In this document: piece after piece, positions 33,558 to 45,906 of the stretch
Numbering within the stretch: position 1 is the first letter of the stretch
Layout: the number at the start of each line of letters is the position of its first letter
Source of the DNA: Nepenthes gracilis
Taxonomy: Eukaryota > Streptophyta > Magnoliopsida > Caryophyllales > Nepenthaceae
Assembly (NCBI GenBank): GCA_033239525.1
Contig: BSYO01000028.1
Coordinates: forward strand, 13,323,597-13,387,596
Direction: 5' to 3'
Length of the DNA: 64,000 nucleotides
The notes under the pieces: model-generated
What the model was told of the DNA's origin: nothing
Seen by the model: only the letters and a program-made list of their open reading frames with translations
Database searches by the model: none
Made by a program: the position numbers and the translations under genes

Positions 33558-36480
33558 CTATTTTATTATTACAAAGGGAATATAATGATTAAATAATACA
33601 CTACAAAAAATAGACAATTTAATTAAATAATATGATCAATTATTTAAATAATATAATCAATTCAATTATTGATTATTATATAATTCATGAATTACTTGAT
33701 TTAGTACTAAACTTGACTCGGTCTTCTTTTTGTCTTGCAATTATTTTGAGTAAATTCAATGAATGTGGACGCAAACACCAATATTGTGCTATATTAGCGT
33801 GAGACAATGCCCCTGCTATCTAGCTAATTGAATGAAGGGTCTTAAATAGATTGCAAGAGTTGTAGGCCTTCTTTCTGGACCAAATTTGTAGAACACATCA
33901 CTATTATATTATTACAAAGAAAATATAATGATTAAATAATAAACTATAAAAAACAGACAATTTAATCAAATAATATGATTAATTATTTAAATAATATAAT
34001 CAATTCAATAATTGATTATTATATAATTCATGAATTATTTGATTTTGTAATAAAGTTGACTCGGTCTTCTATTTCGTCTTGCAATTATTTTGAGTAAATT
34101 CAATGAATGTGGACGCAAACACTGATATTGTGCTATATTAGTGTGAGATAGTGCCCCTCGCTGTCTATCTATGTCACGATTTAGGAATAGATATACGCAA
34201 GTTAAAATAAAATCGATAATAATGCTTCCATCAACCATAAAAATCCAACCCGAGTAGTTATACACATACAGGATCCGATATAATAAAACACGTATAATAT
34301 CTCATTGGATATAAATCCAAACAAACATAATACACGACCTGCTATCCATAATAGCAAGGAAGGTATCCAAATTTATAACAACTCATCCACATAATTCCAT
34401 AATTCTAATATTTTGCATACAATGATTAGAGCCATCATCCGGTCATAAATAAACCATAACACATATCATCGAGATTAGGAATATACCAAACGTAATATCT
34501 CCACTTGCCAAAAGGGATATCCTAACCCGATCACGTCCGAGCTCCTACAAGCGTATCCATGCCACTAGTCTGAAGGGATAAAACATGAAAACGTGAGTTT
34601 AATCTCAACAAGTATCATCGTATAAAACAGTACTTATAAATCAGAAGTAGGAATATAGTATATCAATCACATAAAACAAAACACAATGTTTATAAAATCT
34701 CTAAAAATCGAGGAGATGTCTCGTATAAATCATCGTCAGATTAAACGGTCCCTCTGGGACATATTCGTAATAAATAACGATCCGGTAAAATCTTATGGAC
34801 GATATCATATGATCCGAGGTCACATAGGCCACAACCGTCACCACATCTGTGTGGGACACATACCATCATCCGGATCTAAATCTCATAATCTAGAAATCGA
34901 GAAAAAACCGCCAGAACAAAAACATAAATAAAAATACATTTCAGGTTTATCACATATTTATACGTATGAGACATCCCTATCGCCCATCCATGGGCCAAAC
35001 CACATGTCTCAAATCACAGTCCACCAAAATACATGCAGAAATATAAAGCATGCACGAAATCGAAAAACCAAATAACAATGATACCAATTTGAGGAAGGGT
35101 TACCCTCGTCCGGTAACCACGACTATATCGGCTACGATTAAGGCTAGTAATTCAAAGCTATCCATGTACTCTATCTCTCAGAGATTAGGAACTTGCTCAC
35201 TATGTCTTGCCTTTCGTGGTTTTGGGGTGCACCTCAAGTTTTAGTTATATATTAGGACGTCAAAATATATTTATTCCGTCAATTTCTTACGATGGTTCTC
35301 AATTAAATACACAATGGGGCAGGTCAGATACTAAATAACTCAACATTCCTTCCGACGGAAGTAGCCTATCATATACGTCCCCGTCGGGACTGGTACCAAA
35401 TGTCTCGTGCCTCGGATCACATAAACGACCCCTCGGGTCTCGGACCACCATGGTCCCGTAGTGATCCCGCCCCCGGAAGCATGCATGATTAGTGCAAGGC
35501 CTGATTCATGGTTCCACAATATATGGATACATAAAAAATATATATATGTTGTCCGAGAGTCAAAAATCCTCCGAATTCTAAACACCAGTGTAAAATCACC
35601 GCACGACTAGTAAAACATACATGCATGTATATAATTTATAAATTTGGGGTATATAAAAATACATGTACGTTAGTAAAATCTTCCATAGTGGTCAAAATAC
35701 ATCAAAAATTAAATTAGACTAAGAATAGGATTAAAGAATACTTACCTCGACTTTATACTCTACAGATTTGAGGAAATGATATCCCAAAGCACCCGAATCT
35801 GGCATTTCTCTCTCCCATCGGCGCGAAATTGGCAAGCCCTTCCTCTCTCCTCCGAGCGTGGCTTCTCCCCGTGCTGCTGCGCCGCGCCACTGTCGCCACT
35901 CCATCACCATGCAGCTTGGTTGGCCATCGTCAGCCTCCTCGGCACCACCCAGCCAGCGCCGGCGCCATTACGCGGCCACCTCTCTCCTTGCGCAACTTCT
36001 CGCCTTCGATCTCCTCCGCGCACCCACACTGCACACCACCATCGCCTCAGCCCAACCAGCGATCGTCGCGGCCTCACTCGCGACCCCCGTCGCAGTCGCC
36101 GCCGCCTCCTTCCTTTCCCTTCTCCTCTTCCTTCTTCCGCAGTGAAACCCGAAACCCTAATCCCCATTTCCACCCTCCCTCTCCTCTTCTCCCTCTCTTC
36201 CCGATCCCCATTCTCCTGTCTTTTTTTTTTCTTTTCTTTTACTTATTATTATTATTTTTTCTTTTATTTTCAAATCCAACTCGCCATTCGGACAACATTA
36301 CGGACACACTCCGGGCACCACTCCGAAATTCTAATCGTCTCCAAAAATTTTATAATATTTTAATTTATTTTTATCACGTTTAAAATACCTAAAATTATAA
36401 TAAATATTAAAATAATTCAAATTAGAATTTGGATATTACAATCTAATTGAATGAAGGGTCTTAAATAGATTAAAAGAGTT
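33522..36480. repeat. 343-bp tandem duplication, second copy split by solo LTR B
   Basis: 33522-33864 is repeated as 33865-34171 plus 36446-36480. The unit starts in the end of the preceding LTR (GGCCTTCTTTCT) and ends after AATGAAGGGTCTTAAATAGA. The first copy therefore shows the uninterrupted site of solo LTR B. Confidence 0.85.
34172..36440 (-). mobile_element. Solo LTR B (2269 bp), Tekay/Del-like, ATCTA target duplication
   Basis: Minus strand: TGTAATATCC...AATCGTGACA, flanked by ATCTA at 34167-34171 and 36441-36445. It is homologous to solo LTR A over its full length but in opposite orientation. The GC-rich segment is at 35780-36210, and AGGTAAGTATTC, a perfect splice-donor consensus, lies on the minus strand near 35738-35749. 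No internal sequence adjoins it. Confidence 0.88.
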
Positions 36481-36653
36481 ATTTTTAATATTTAAATTAT
36501 TTATTTTAAAATAAATAAGTATGATTTAATAATCTATTATAATTAATTTTTTAATTTTTTATGAAAATAATTAAATTATTATTATTAAGTTAAAAATTTT
36601 AAATTTAAAAAATAATTTTTGATAAAGTTGAAGTCCTCAATTGTTGAGCACGA

Positions 36654-36913
36654 GGGGCTGCAATGCAGGGGGCATCGCAGCTCCGGTGCCATTTTGGCTG
36701 TCGAATTTAAAATTCGATGGCCGATACTTTTTAAAAAAATTAAAAAAGTAAAAAAATAATAATCATCATTTTTTTTAATTAAATAGAAAAAATTATAAAA
36801 ATAAAAAATAATATTAAAAAATTTTTAAATATATATCTGCAGCCGTTGAATTTTCACATCCAACGGCTGCGGAGACATTAGAGGGGATGCAACGCCCGCT
36901 GCGTTGTAGCCCC
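36654..36913. mobile_element. MITE-like element with 26-bp imperfect terminal inverted repeats
   Basis: The left end GGGGCTGCAATGCAGGGGGC and the reverse complement of the right end (GGGGCTACAACGCAGCGGGC) agree at 21 of 26 positions counted. CGA flanks both sides, a possible 3-bp target duplication. The interior has further palindromes (TCGAATTTAAAATTCGA, and GCAGCCGTTG with CAACGGCTGC) and no coding potential. A 3-bp duplication would suggest a Harbinger- or CACTA-type parent, which is inference. Confidence 0.55.
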
Positions 36914-37544
36914 CGAATTTCACAATTGTTTGGCTTGACGTACAGTTTAGTTGGAAAACAATTAATGCGAATTGAAAAAGATAACAGTGTCATAAGGACT
37001 ATATATTATTATAATATATTATCATTTATTTTTATAATTATTAATTTTATGGCATTGACAACTGTATGGTAGAAAATAATAATAATAAATTTATTATTTA
37101 AATCCAATTATTATTATTATTACTATTATTAAAATAGCCTGAATTGTCAATTTATAAAAGCAAACATTAAACCTCGTCCACATCTCCCGTTCTTTTACGA
37201 TTGAATCCCTAGCTATAGTTATAATATAAAGGAGCTTGTTACTGTTTTTTTTTTTTTAAATCTATTTTTTTAACATTATTATTATTTTAATATCCAAAAT
37301 TATATAATAATAGAAATACAAATAATAACTAAATAAAAATCTCATTAATATACATTTTTTATTTTACATCACATAATTATCACCGTTAAAATGACATAAG
37401 AGCTAATTTGAATATTATAACAGATTTTAAAGTAAAAGTTGTACGTGCCATTTATGATATAATTGTTATAATTATATCATATATATATATATTTTCTATT
37501 TAAGTTTGAATTAATATTATATCCTCCTACTTATTTTCTCTCTC

Positions 37545-37586
<42 letters not shown>

Positions 37587-37913
37587 TGGTATTAATATTT
37601 GATATTTCATACCGAATCAATAATAATAAAAATTTGACTAAGCTATTGAGGCATCAATGGGCTTTTGTATTTTCATATTATTTTTATATCCCGACTTTAA
37701 TCATAAAATAAAGTTTAAAATTCCTAAGATCCATAACAAATAAAAACTAATACAAAACTGAATAGGCTATATATATATTTTCACAATAGTAATACTTAAT
37801 TTTAAAAATCTTTTATTATCAAAAGGAAAAAAAAATCTCAATCTTAGCCGTTGATTTAGAAATAAACGGCTAAGAATTAATCATTCTAAATATTGTAAAA
37901 ATATTTTGTAATA
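36914..37913. other. AT-rich sequence with an (AAT)n tract
   Basis: No gene recognised. About 13 AAT units lie at 37545-37585. Confidence 0.6.
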
Positions 37914-37918
37914 AGTAG

Positions 37919-38550
37919 TGTTGGGTTCAGTAGGGGTCCCCAATTAAAAGGATAAATGCAGGAAGCTTTAATAAAGGAGCCCAAGAATTCACAGCGAGCC
38001 CAGAGAAGATCTTATTGAAGCCCGAGAACCCTCATCAAGCTTTGAAGTCCGTGGACCCAATAAAAGCACGAGGACACTCTAAAAGTCCGAGATTCTTAAC
38101 AAACTTCGCAAAACGCGTGAATAACTATCGCCCGAGGCCCGACACATATTCACCGCCGTCGGGCATTACAACGTGCCTCCCATACACCGACACACCCGAC
38201 ACCGCAGCGGGACGTGTTAGGTGAGAGGTTCAATACCAGGCACCCGGTGGCCAACGGCATTATTTTTCGCCTATAAATATCTTGGGCATCGGGAGAGGAT
38301 CGGTAACCGGTGGAAATTTAAATTTTCCCGAGAAGAAAAGCTAAGACTGAGAGAAAGAGAATCTTCATCTCTTTGTAATTCAAACTCGGCCATTGTATAG
38401 CCTCTTGTAAAGAAAAATCATAGTGAAGTATTTGTGTCGCCTCGTGGTTTTCCCCTTCTCATTCAAGAGAAGGTTTCCACGTAAAAATATTGTGTTCAAT
38501 CTCTCTTCCTCCCACTCAATCATCATCATTTGTGTTTCGGACCCAAAAAT
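37919..38550 (+). mobile_element. 5' LTR of the 37919-47187 element (about 630 bp)
   Basis: Starts TGTTGGGTTC, with TATAAATA at 38272-38279. It is about 130 bases shorter than the 3' LTR, and its last 20-30 bases plus the primer site appear deleted: sequence jumps from CGGACCCAAAAAT to TTTTGGGAATC. Confidence 0.85.
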
Positions 38551-38638
38551 TTTTGGGAATCTTGGATTAAAAGTCAAGTTCTCATCCTCATAAACACATT
38601 CTAAACACACTAAGATCAACAATCAACAAGCACTAAAA

Positions 38639-39840
38639 ATGGTAAGCACCCCGAGCACAAGCGAAGTAGAAAGAGCCACGGCTCACAATCCTAAATAATT
38701 GAGAACCACTCACGATCCTGAGGGGGATTGGCGGCAAAGGTGGACGAGATGCACAAAGCCTTCATCGCCCTTTGCACGAGAATAGACAAGAAGGAAAAGG
38801 AGAGCCTTCCGGGGATCCCGGGCGGAGATATCCCATAGCGGGGGAAGGCACGAACGACGCGACGGGGCGCCCACCCACCGAGATCTATCCGGGGTTCGAG
38901 ACCCGATCCCGTGGCGGCCGGGAGCATCTCACCGGAGAAAAGTCCCCGCAAAGATAAGGACCCCAGAGAGGAGGGTGCACCGGCCACAAGCCGAACTCCT
39001 CAATTAGCTCCACCACCCGTGGAGGAAAAAAATTAGAAAAAGTATGGAACCGTGTGTTCGGAGAGAGCATGAGGCAAGCGTCCCGCAATCTCCGCTGGTT
39101 AGAGCAAGGGCGCGCCCTCAAGTTCAAAATGCCCAATTGAGGCATACGATGGGGAGAGCCGATCCCATGGATCACCTCAACATGTTTGAGCCTCCAAGGG
39201 CTTGATGAAACGGCAATGTTGTGCTTCCCTTAACGTTGAAAGGGGACTTGGTTTGGTTCTAGGATGCCCGCGGCTCCATTAACACCTTACGTTCTGTGAT
39301 CGCCTCCAGCCAAGGGTGGAGAAGCAGGCCTGGCATCTCACCCGCGTGAAGCGGGCGCCGAGGGAGAGCTCCGAGAGGCTTCTGGCCCAGGTTCGTGTCC
39401 GAGATCCCTGCCGCCCGATGGCGTTTGAATGCCTTCTGTCCGGCCTAGGGGGTTCCTTCTTCAAGCACATTATCCATAAGGGCCCCCGACTTTTGAAGAG
39501 GCCGAGTCCATAGCGAGGGCCTATGTTGCAGCGGAGGAGGCGAAACGAAGCAAAGCGTCCAGAAGGAGCGAGGACTCAAGGATCGAGAGGAAGTGAAGAG
39601 GAAGGCGGGGACTATAATTTCGTGACTGTGCATCACAAGCACCACAAGCCCGAGATGCCGACGCAGAGACGTTCCCCCAACACGTCTCACTCCCTTGAAC
39701 GACACGCGGACCAAGATGCAAATAAAAAGTGGCCCACGCCTCCGAAGAATCCGAGACAGGGGGCGACGCAGATGCGATTTCCGATTTCCACCGCCGCAGA
39801 GGACACTGTACCGCAAATCCTAGGAGATCGAGGAGCTGAT
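38639..39840 (+). pseudogene. Tat-type gag, heavily frameshifted
   Basis: The start ATGGTAAGCACC gives MVSTPSTSE. Further on, across frames, are EMHKAFIALCTRIDKK, DPMDHLNMFE, the capsid-like AMLCFPLTLKGDLVWF (about 39212-39258), RVEKQAWHLTRVKR and a basic C-terminal part. The gag-pol linker EIEELIKRGHLG lies at about 39818-39855. Frame changes occur every 50-150 bases. Confidence 0.75.
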
Positions 39841-42800
39841 TAAGAGGGGCCACCTCGGCCAAGCCGCAATTTTAAGACAGGCCGACTCCACCAAGGAACA
39901 GGGTCGCGGCGGGAGTTATCAACATGGTGTCCACCCATCAGGTGGAAGCCGGCCGAGATCATGCATCAAAGAGGCCGCGGACTAGCTCTGGGATGACATC
40001 ATATGTTTTTTGGCCCATGTAACTTCCCCATTCTCGACCCCCTAATTTTGAGATGGAGTAAATGACTTCCACGTTAGTATTTGTGATAATGGAAGCTTGA
40101 CTTGCTTTATTTGATGCTTATTCGGGACTAAAAAGAGACCAAATGAAGGCTTATAATTGCTCGACAACGAATCCCGTAAAAGACTGGAGGTCACCTTAGG
40201 GACATATCCGATGCGTCTAAGGTCCTCGCTTCTTGGTGGTGGACCTCCCGTCGCTTTATAACGCAATCCTCGGACGCCTGCTTGCCACCTTCGTGCCGTG
40301 ACCTCCATCCACATCGAAAATAAAATTTCCAACTCCATTTGGAGTAGGGGAAGTCTTGGGCGCGGTCAGTTGGGAGAACGTGTTTGTCAAGGTCACACGG
40401 ACTCCCTTCCCAAACCAATGGAAGACCTCGACCTCGGGGAAGGCGACCCTCCAACAAGCACAAGCGGTGAACCCACGGTAAAAATCCAATGGATCCGAGG
40501 ATCCCGAGAGATTCGGCCCAGATTGGAAACTCCGAGAGAACCTCACGACTCTCTTAAGAGAACTCGGACGTCTTTGTGGACATGCCGGGATTTCCCCGAA
40601 ACCATAACTCACAGGCCGGGTGTAGATATTGTTAGACAAAGCGAGGAACTATTCACGGAGCTATCCGAGAAGAAGTGAAGAAACTCGGACGCTCGGGTTC
40701 ATCCAGGAGGTTTATCGGCTCTAACATGGTCATGGTGAAGAAAAGCGGGAAGTGGAGGATGTGCGTCGATTTCACGGACCTCAACACAAAGCTTGTCCGA
40801 AAGATACTTTCCCCTTCCTGAGTATATGGTGGACTCAACGAAATCATGGACGCCTACTCCGGATACAAAATCAAGATGCACGCAGAGGACGAGGAGCATC
40901 GTCATTCAAATCCGGGCACGATACAAAGTAATTTCGGTCTAGTAACGGCGTCAACAAGATCTTTGAAAACCAGACAAGGTGAACGAGCCACGTCGGCGAC
41001 ATGCTCGTCAAAAGCACCATTGGTGGAAGTCACATCAAAGACTTCGAGACCTTCCGAGTGCTCGAGCGCACGGGATTCAACCCCAAAGCAAGTGCACCTG
41101 CGGGGTGTTCCGGGGAAGTTCCTAGGTTTTAGTGTCACAACGTGGAATCGAGGCGAACCCCAGAGAAGATCCAGCCATCTTGGACATGAAACGTGAGGGA
41201 CGTCCGAGACTCACGGACGAGTGATTCCTAGCCTAGAAGCAATTTTTCAAGGCACTCGGGGGACCGAAAACCCAAGGGTTTTATTTGGAGCAAAGCGTTC
41301 GGGGAATATTTAGCCAACCCTCCTCTCCTGGCCTCCCCACTACCGGGAGAGGAACTCTATTTATAAAGGCCCTAAGCATGGAGGAGATCGGCGGCCGGTG
41401 TAATAATATTTTATCCGATGCCGAGAAGGTTGCGTTCGGTGTGTACTCAGCTAAAAAGACCTTATTTCCGTGCTTACAAGATTGTGGTCACCACCACCCG
41501 CCCACCGAGAACCATCTTGCAAAAGCCCGAGGTCTAAATCGAAGTGAGTTCGATCGAGTTCAGGCCCCGGCCGCCATGAAGGGCCAGGCCCTTGCGGACT
41601 TTATGGTAGAAACACAGCACATCGTGACGAAGACATCGCCAAAGCAATGGGGTCAAGAAGCGAGTTCACCAAGCGTGGACTTTGCATGTAGATGGATCCT
41701 CCATGAAGGATGGGTGCGGAGCGGGTGTTGTCTTGCGAACACCCATGGGATCCGAAATCAAATACTCGTAACCTTAGGGTTTCCGCCACAAACAACGATG
41801 AATCACGAGGCCCCGCTCACGGGACTACATGGGCAAGGAGTGCTCGGCCAAGAGCCTAGTGATCTATAGTGACTCCATTGGTTTGTCAACCGTGCCCCGG
41901 AAACTTTAAGTGAAAAACTTTCCAAGTACCTCGCAAAGGTGAAAGAGTTGGCCTCGCATTTCGAGAAGGTCGATTGTGCACATTCTAAGGGAAGAAAACG
42001 AGAAAAACACGTTGGCAAAGGCGTGACGGAGACCCAGTAGAAGATGACAAAGGAATGAGAGAAGAGCGACCCTCTATAGAAGAGATAGAGGCCGAGGTCA
42101 TGCAGTGTCCGAAATGACACTTGGATGACCGCCTACTTGAGATACCTCACGGTGGAGTTCTCGCCGAGGACGCGCGAAGCCGAAAGGTGAGGAAGTTGGC
42201 TGGTACACCGTCATCGACGAGTTTATATCGTCGGGGTACTCGGCCCCCTATTTAAGGTGCCTTACCCCGAGGAGGCGAGTATGCACTTCAAGAGGTGCAT
42301 CTAGGAATTTGTGGATCACACATTGGAGGCAAGAACCTAGCAAAGATTACTTTGCAAGGGTATTATTCCAACGATGAGGGATGATGCCATGGACTTCGTG
42401 CGCAAGTGTGAAAATTGAGGTCCACGGCAATATAAGCCATCGACACGTGGAGCTTCAAGCGTTGCAATCTCCATGGCCCTTTGCGCAATGGGGCTTGACA
42501 TCCTCGGACCGTTTCCCAGCAGGAAGTTCCTCATCGTGGGAATAGATTACTTCACCAAGTGGATAGAAGCAACGCCACTAGCACGGATAACCGAGCTGAA
42601 CGCGACGAGTTCCTCCGGCAGAGTAAAGTTCTGAGTGCCCGAGAGCGTTGTCACGAGATAATTAGGGATGAAGGCATTAAAAGCCTTGAATTAATTTAAT
42701 TCATAAATGCATTGCATATCCTTGCCAACGGCCGTGTAGAGGTCACAAACGGGACCATCTTGCATGGGCTCAAAACCAAGCCGTTAGACTCCGGGGCTCA

Positions 42801-43274
42801 TGGGTGGACGAGCTGCCATCCATCCTCTCGGGCATACGGGACCACGGCGAGGGAACCTACAAGAGAGACCCCATTCGGCTGTTTACGGGGTCGAGAGGTG
42901 TCATACCACCGGAAGTAGGCACGCTGACCTCCGAGTAGAACACTTCGACCCGCGCCAACGACCACCGGCCGAGAGCACCTAGATTTTTGAGGAAGCCCGA
43001 AACAAAGCGCAACTATGTGTGGCAATGTATCAACGACGGGTGGCCCGCTATTACAACAAGAGAGTAAAAGCGGCAGTTCAAGTCGGAGACTTGGTACGAG
43101 AAGCATCGCGGCAACAGAAAGAATGCCGGCCGGAACAAGCTGTCTCCAAATTGGGAAGGGCCCTTCCTAGTCTCTCAGCGATACTTCAAACGGGCATACA
43201 AGTTTGCGAACCCGGGAAGCGGGCCAATCCCTAGAACCTGGAATGCAACACACCTCAAGAAATACTATCAGTAG
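39841..43274 (+). pseudogene. Tat-type pol: RT, two RNase H, integrase (decayed)
   Basis: In order: HRPGVDI upstream of RT, MVKKSGKWRMCVDFTDLN (RT, about 40731-40784), MKGQALADFMVE (RT-RNase H end, 41576-41611), the second RNase H (near 41640-41990), integrase AQWGLDILGPFP (42485-42522), VGIDYFTKWIEATPLARITE (42536-42595), the chromodomain-less C-terminal part VAMYQRRVARYYNKRVK and the end WNATHLKKYYQ with TAG at 43272-43274. Numerous frameshifts prevent translation. The protease motif could not be found. The enzymes would copy and insert the element in the nucleus. Confidence 0.82.
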
Positions 43275-43295
43275 AGCCTGGGAAGCTAAGGCAAA

Positions 43296-43735
43296 AAACT
43301 CGGTTCCGTCCGAGCGGCCCAAGAGGTCGTATTCAAAAAAAAAAAACTCGGGATCAACCGAGCGGCCCAAGAGGTCGTATTCAAAAACTCTTCGGTTCCG
43401 AGCGACCCAAGAGGTCGTATTCAAAACTTCGGTTCGTCCCGAGCGCCCAAGAGGTCGTATTCAAAAACTTCGGTTCCGTCCGAGCGCCCAAGAGGTCGTA
43501 TTCAAAAAACTCGGTTCCGTCCGAGCGGCCCAAGAGGTCGTATTCAAAAACTTCGTTTCGTCCGAGCGGCCCAAGAGGTCGTATTCAAAACCTCGGTTCG
43601 TCCGAGCGGCCCAAGAGGTCGTATTCAAAAAACTCGGTTCCGTCCGAGCGGCCCAAGAGGTCGTATTCAAAAACTCGGTTCCGTCCGAGCGGCCCAAGAG
43701 GTCGGTCGGGATCGACCGAGCGGCCTTAGAGGTCG
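43296..43735 (+). repeat. About 42-bp tandem repeat after pol (11 copies)
   Basis: The unit contains CCGAGCGGCCCAAGAGGTCG followed by TATTCAAAAA. Successive copies are spaced 39-47 bases and differ mainly in A-run length and small indels. It begins about 20 bases after the pol stop. Confidence 0.92.
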
Positions 43736-43992
43736 AAAAATTCAACAAGTACAAGGAAGGAAAAGAAAAAGGCACAACAATCTTCAACAACTTCTTTCTC
43801 ATTTCGACAAAGGAACAAAGTACATGTACAAAAAAAAAAAAAAATACATCAAGGCATTGGCTCGGGATACTCAAACCTCGACCTCCGGAAGGTCCAAGGA
43901 CGCTTCCCCCAAACTCGGCGGCCCGGGAGATAATGGATCTTGAAGGACCCGGGCGGACGTCGCCGAAAGGGCCTCCAGCAATGCCCAACAAG

Positions 43993-45705
43993 TCATCGGC
44001 TCTGCATTGATGGGATGGAGTACCGCGAAGGAAACCCGGACGAATAAGACGAAGTACTCGGCGACACATCCGGATGCCGTCTCAGCATTGCGCGCTCCAA
44101 GTAAAGGCGCAAGGTCCCCGGCCTAAGGGACACTCTTAGACTCTCCTCTTGCCGACGCAACTGTCTTGCCGACGCCTTACAACATCCTTCAAAGAGGCTA
44201 TTTCCTTTCGGCAAGCTCCGCCTCGGCCTTCCGAGAGGCCTCTTCGCGGCCTGCTCCTCAGGTGGGAGAGAGTCCGAGCGACCCCTCCGAAATAATCCGC
44301 CTCTCGGCCATAGTTTGGAGCTGCGTTCAAGAAAAGGATTATCGTAACAAAGGAAGTATAATGGAAGGACAAAGCACCTCGAGGGAAAATGGAAATACCT
44401 CGGAAGCAAGGGAGCCGCCACTCGAAGAGGCCTCTACACTAGTTCTCGGAGCTGGAGCATCGAAGCCAGGTACCACAGAAGCCTCAACCCCAGCCTCAGG
44501 AGTAGGAGTATCTACAGGAGGAGCAACGGCTGGGGGCTCGACAATAGGTGCCTCCACCTCCACCTCCAGAGGTCCGAGGCCGTGCCCACTCGGGGTCCCA
44601 TCTTCAGGAACCTCCTCGGGCGCGCCTCATCTCGCTTGACCGGGATGGCCGGGGCTCAAGAACGACCTCGACTTCAACGTCCCACCGAGAGTCCTCGACC
44701 TCAATGGCCTCGGATGGATGCTCCAAGGGGGTGGGCGCTTCGCAGTAGTTTAGAAGAAACTCCGAGGCGGGACTCGGTGGCTTGGACTTGGAAGCTCGAT
44801 CACCTCAACGATCGTTTGGACTTCCGGGAGCTCTGGGTCACTTCATCAACCCTCGGTGAAGATGGAAACCGGAAAATAAAGGCATGGAGAGTCCACGACC
44901 CCGAGGACCTCGAGATGTGAGGACTTCCTTCTCTTGAGCAAAGGAGCAATAATGTCACCATCCAAAACTCGTCCGCGCGTCGAAATAGTGCCCTCCGAAG
45001 AAGGCACTCCAGACTTGAGGACGCTTTGAGCCCTCAACGTCCGGGCGTTTGGAGCTCTCGGGACTAACGCTTTGCTGCGCTGGGACGGGCGGACCTGAAA
45101 TGCTCGAGTCCCCGTCCTCTTTCTCAACTTCTTCTTGGCTTTGGACTTGGCGGGAGTGGACTCGGAGACCCACTTGGCCTCCTTCAAGTTCTCGGGCAGC
45201 AACCAAATGTTGCGCTTGTCAGTGGAAGCCCCGAGATTGGCTTTCACCAAGTCCGTTAGATCCTTGGCATATTCCTGCCACCGAGGGACGGACTCACTCT
45301 TCACCTTCCCCCACTTATTTGGGATGGCCCAATCATGCGGATCTGCAGGAAAGAAAAATTTGTCTTTCCGCTTCGTGGAGTCCGGGTCCCCCCACAAAGC
45401 AAAGCAAACTCCGGCCGAGGAGTCATGGTAATCGATCAAGGTTATGTGTGAAACGGAACATAACCTTAACAACCGTGACGTTTAGGAGTTTCTTTTGGCA
45501 ACGAAGAAAGACGACAAGGAGACAAGGTACCTCATGGCGTTGGGGAGGAGCCGCCAATGGGACGCCCGGATCCCTCATAATCTCGTGAAGCTCCTCACAG
45601 AATAGGAAATCGAAGCCCACTTTTGAGGTGAACCTCTAGGACCGTGATGAAGCCGCCGCTAGGGCGCGTGCGTTCTGTCTCCGGTCCCGGCACCACCATC
45701 GCCAT
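43993..45705 (-). pseudogene. Antisense ORF of the 37919-47187 element (PF04195-like)
   Basis: The chosen start is ATG at 45705 (MAMVVPGPET, context GAGATGGCG). It is followed by ITVLEVHLKSGLRFPI, matching EAHLRSGL in the other two copies. Then come RKDKFFFPADPHDWAIPNKWG (45370-45300), DLVKANLG, a basic KSKAKKKLRKR cluster, a proline-rich linker (44563-44339: EPPAVAPPVDTP) and a coiled-coil-like part (EEASRKAEAELAER) near 44230. The longest single frame is 45472-44846 (208 aa). Frameshifts break it. Function is unknown; basic clusters suggest nuclear location. Confidence 0.65.
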
Positions 45706-45906
45706 CTCATCGGAATCCCGAATAAAACTCGAAGCTCCTCAAGCCTATCGTTCATCAAGGCCGACGCAATATCCCTTACACCGGCGCCTTTGTCGACTTC
45801 ATTGGGAGACGAAAAGAAAGCTGGAAGACGAAGAGGATTTCTTTTGCGAGAGAGGTTCGAAGAAGGAAGACAGCAGAAGAGTTTTTTTTGAATGTAGAAG
45901 GGCGCC

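Noticed and set aside
35776..36383. Overlapping plus-strand ORFs of 95-195 aa
   Set aside because: They lie in the GC-rich part of solo LTR B; the equivalent part of LTR A does not conserve the frame, and composition is Pro/Ser/Arg/His-biased.
38690..39520. Possible unrelated host genes from ORFs on both strands
   Set aside because: Translation across frames gives gag motifs in the expected order, so the ORFs are fragments of one frameshifted gag.
43204..44069. 268-aa plus and 202-aa minus ORFs across the tandem repeat
   Set aside because: The open frames arise from a repeat unit that lacks stops; no domain and no conservation outside the array.
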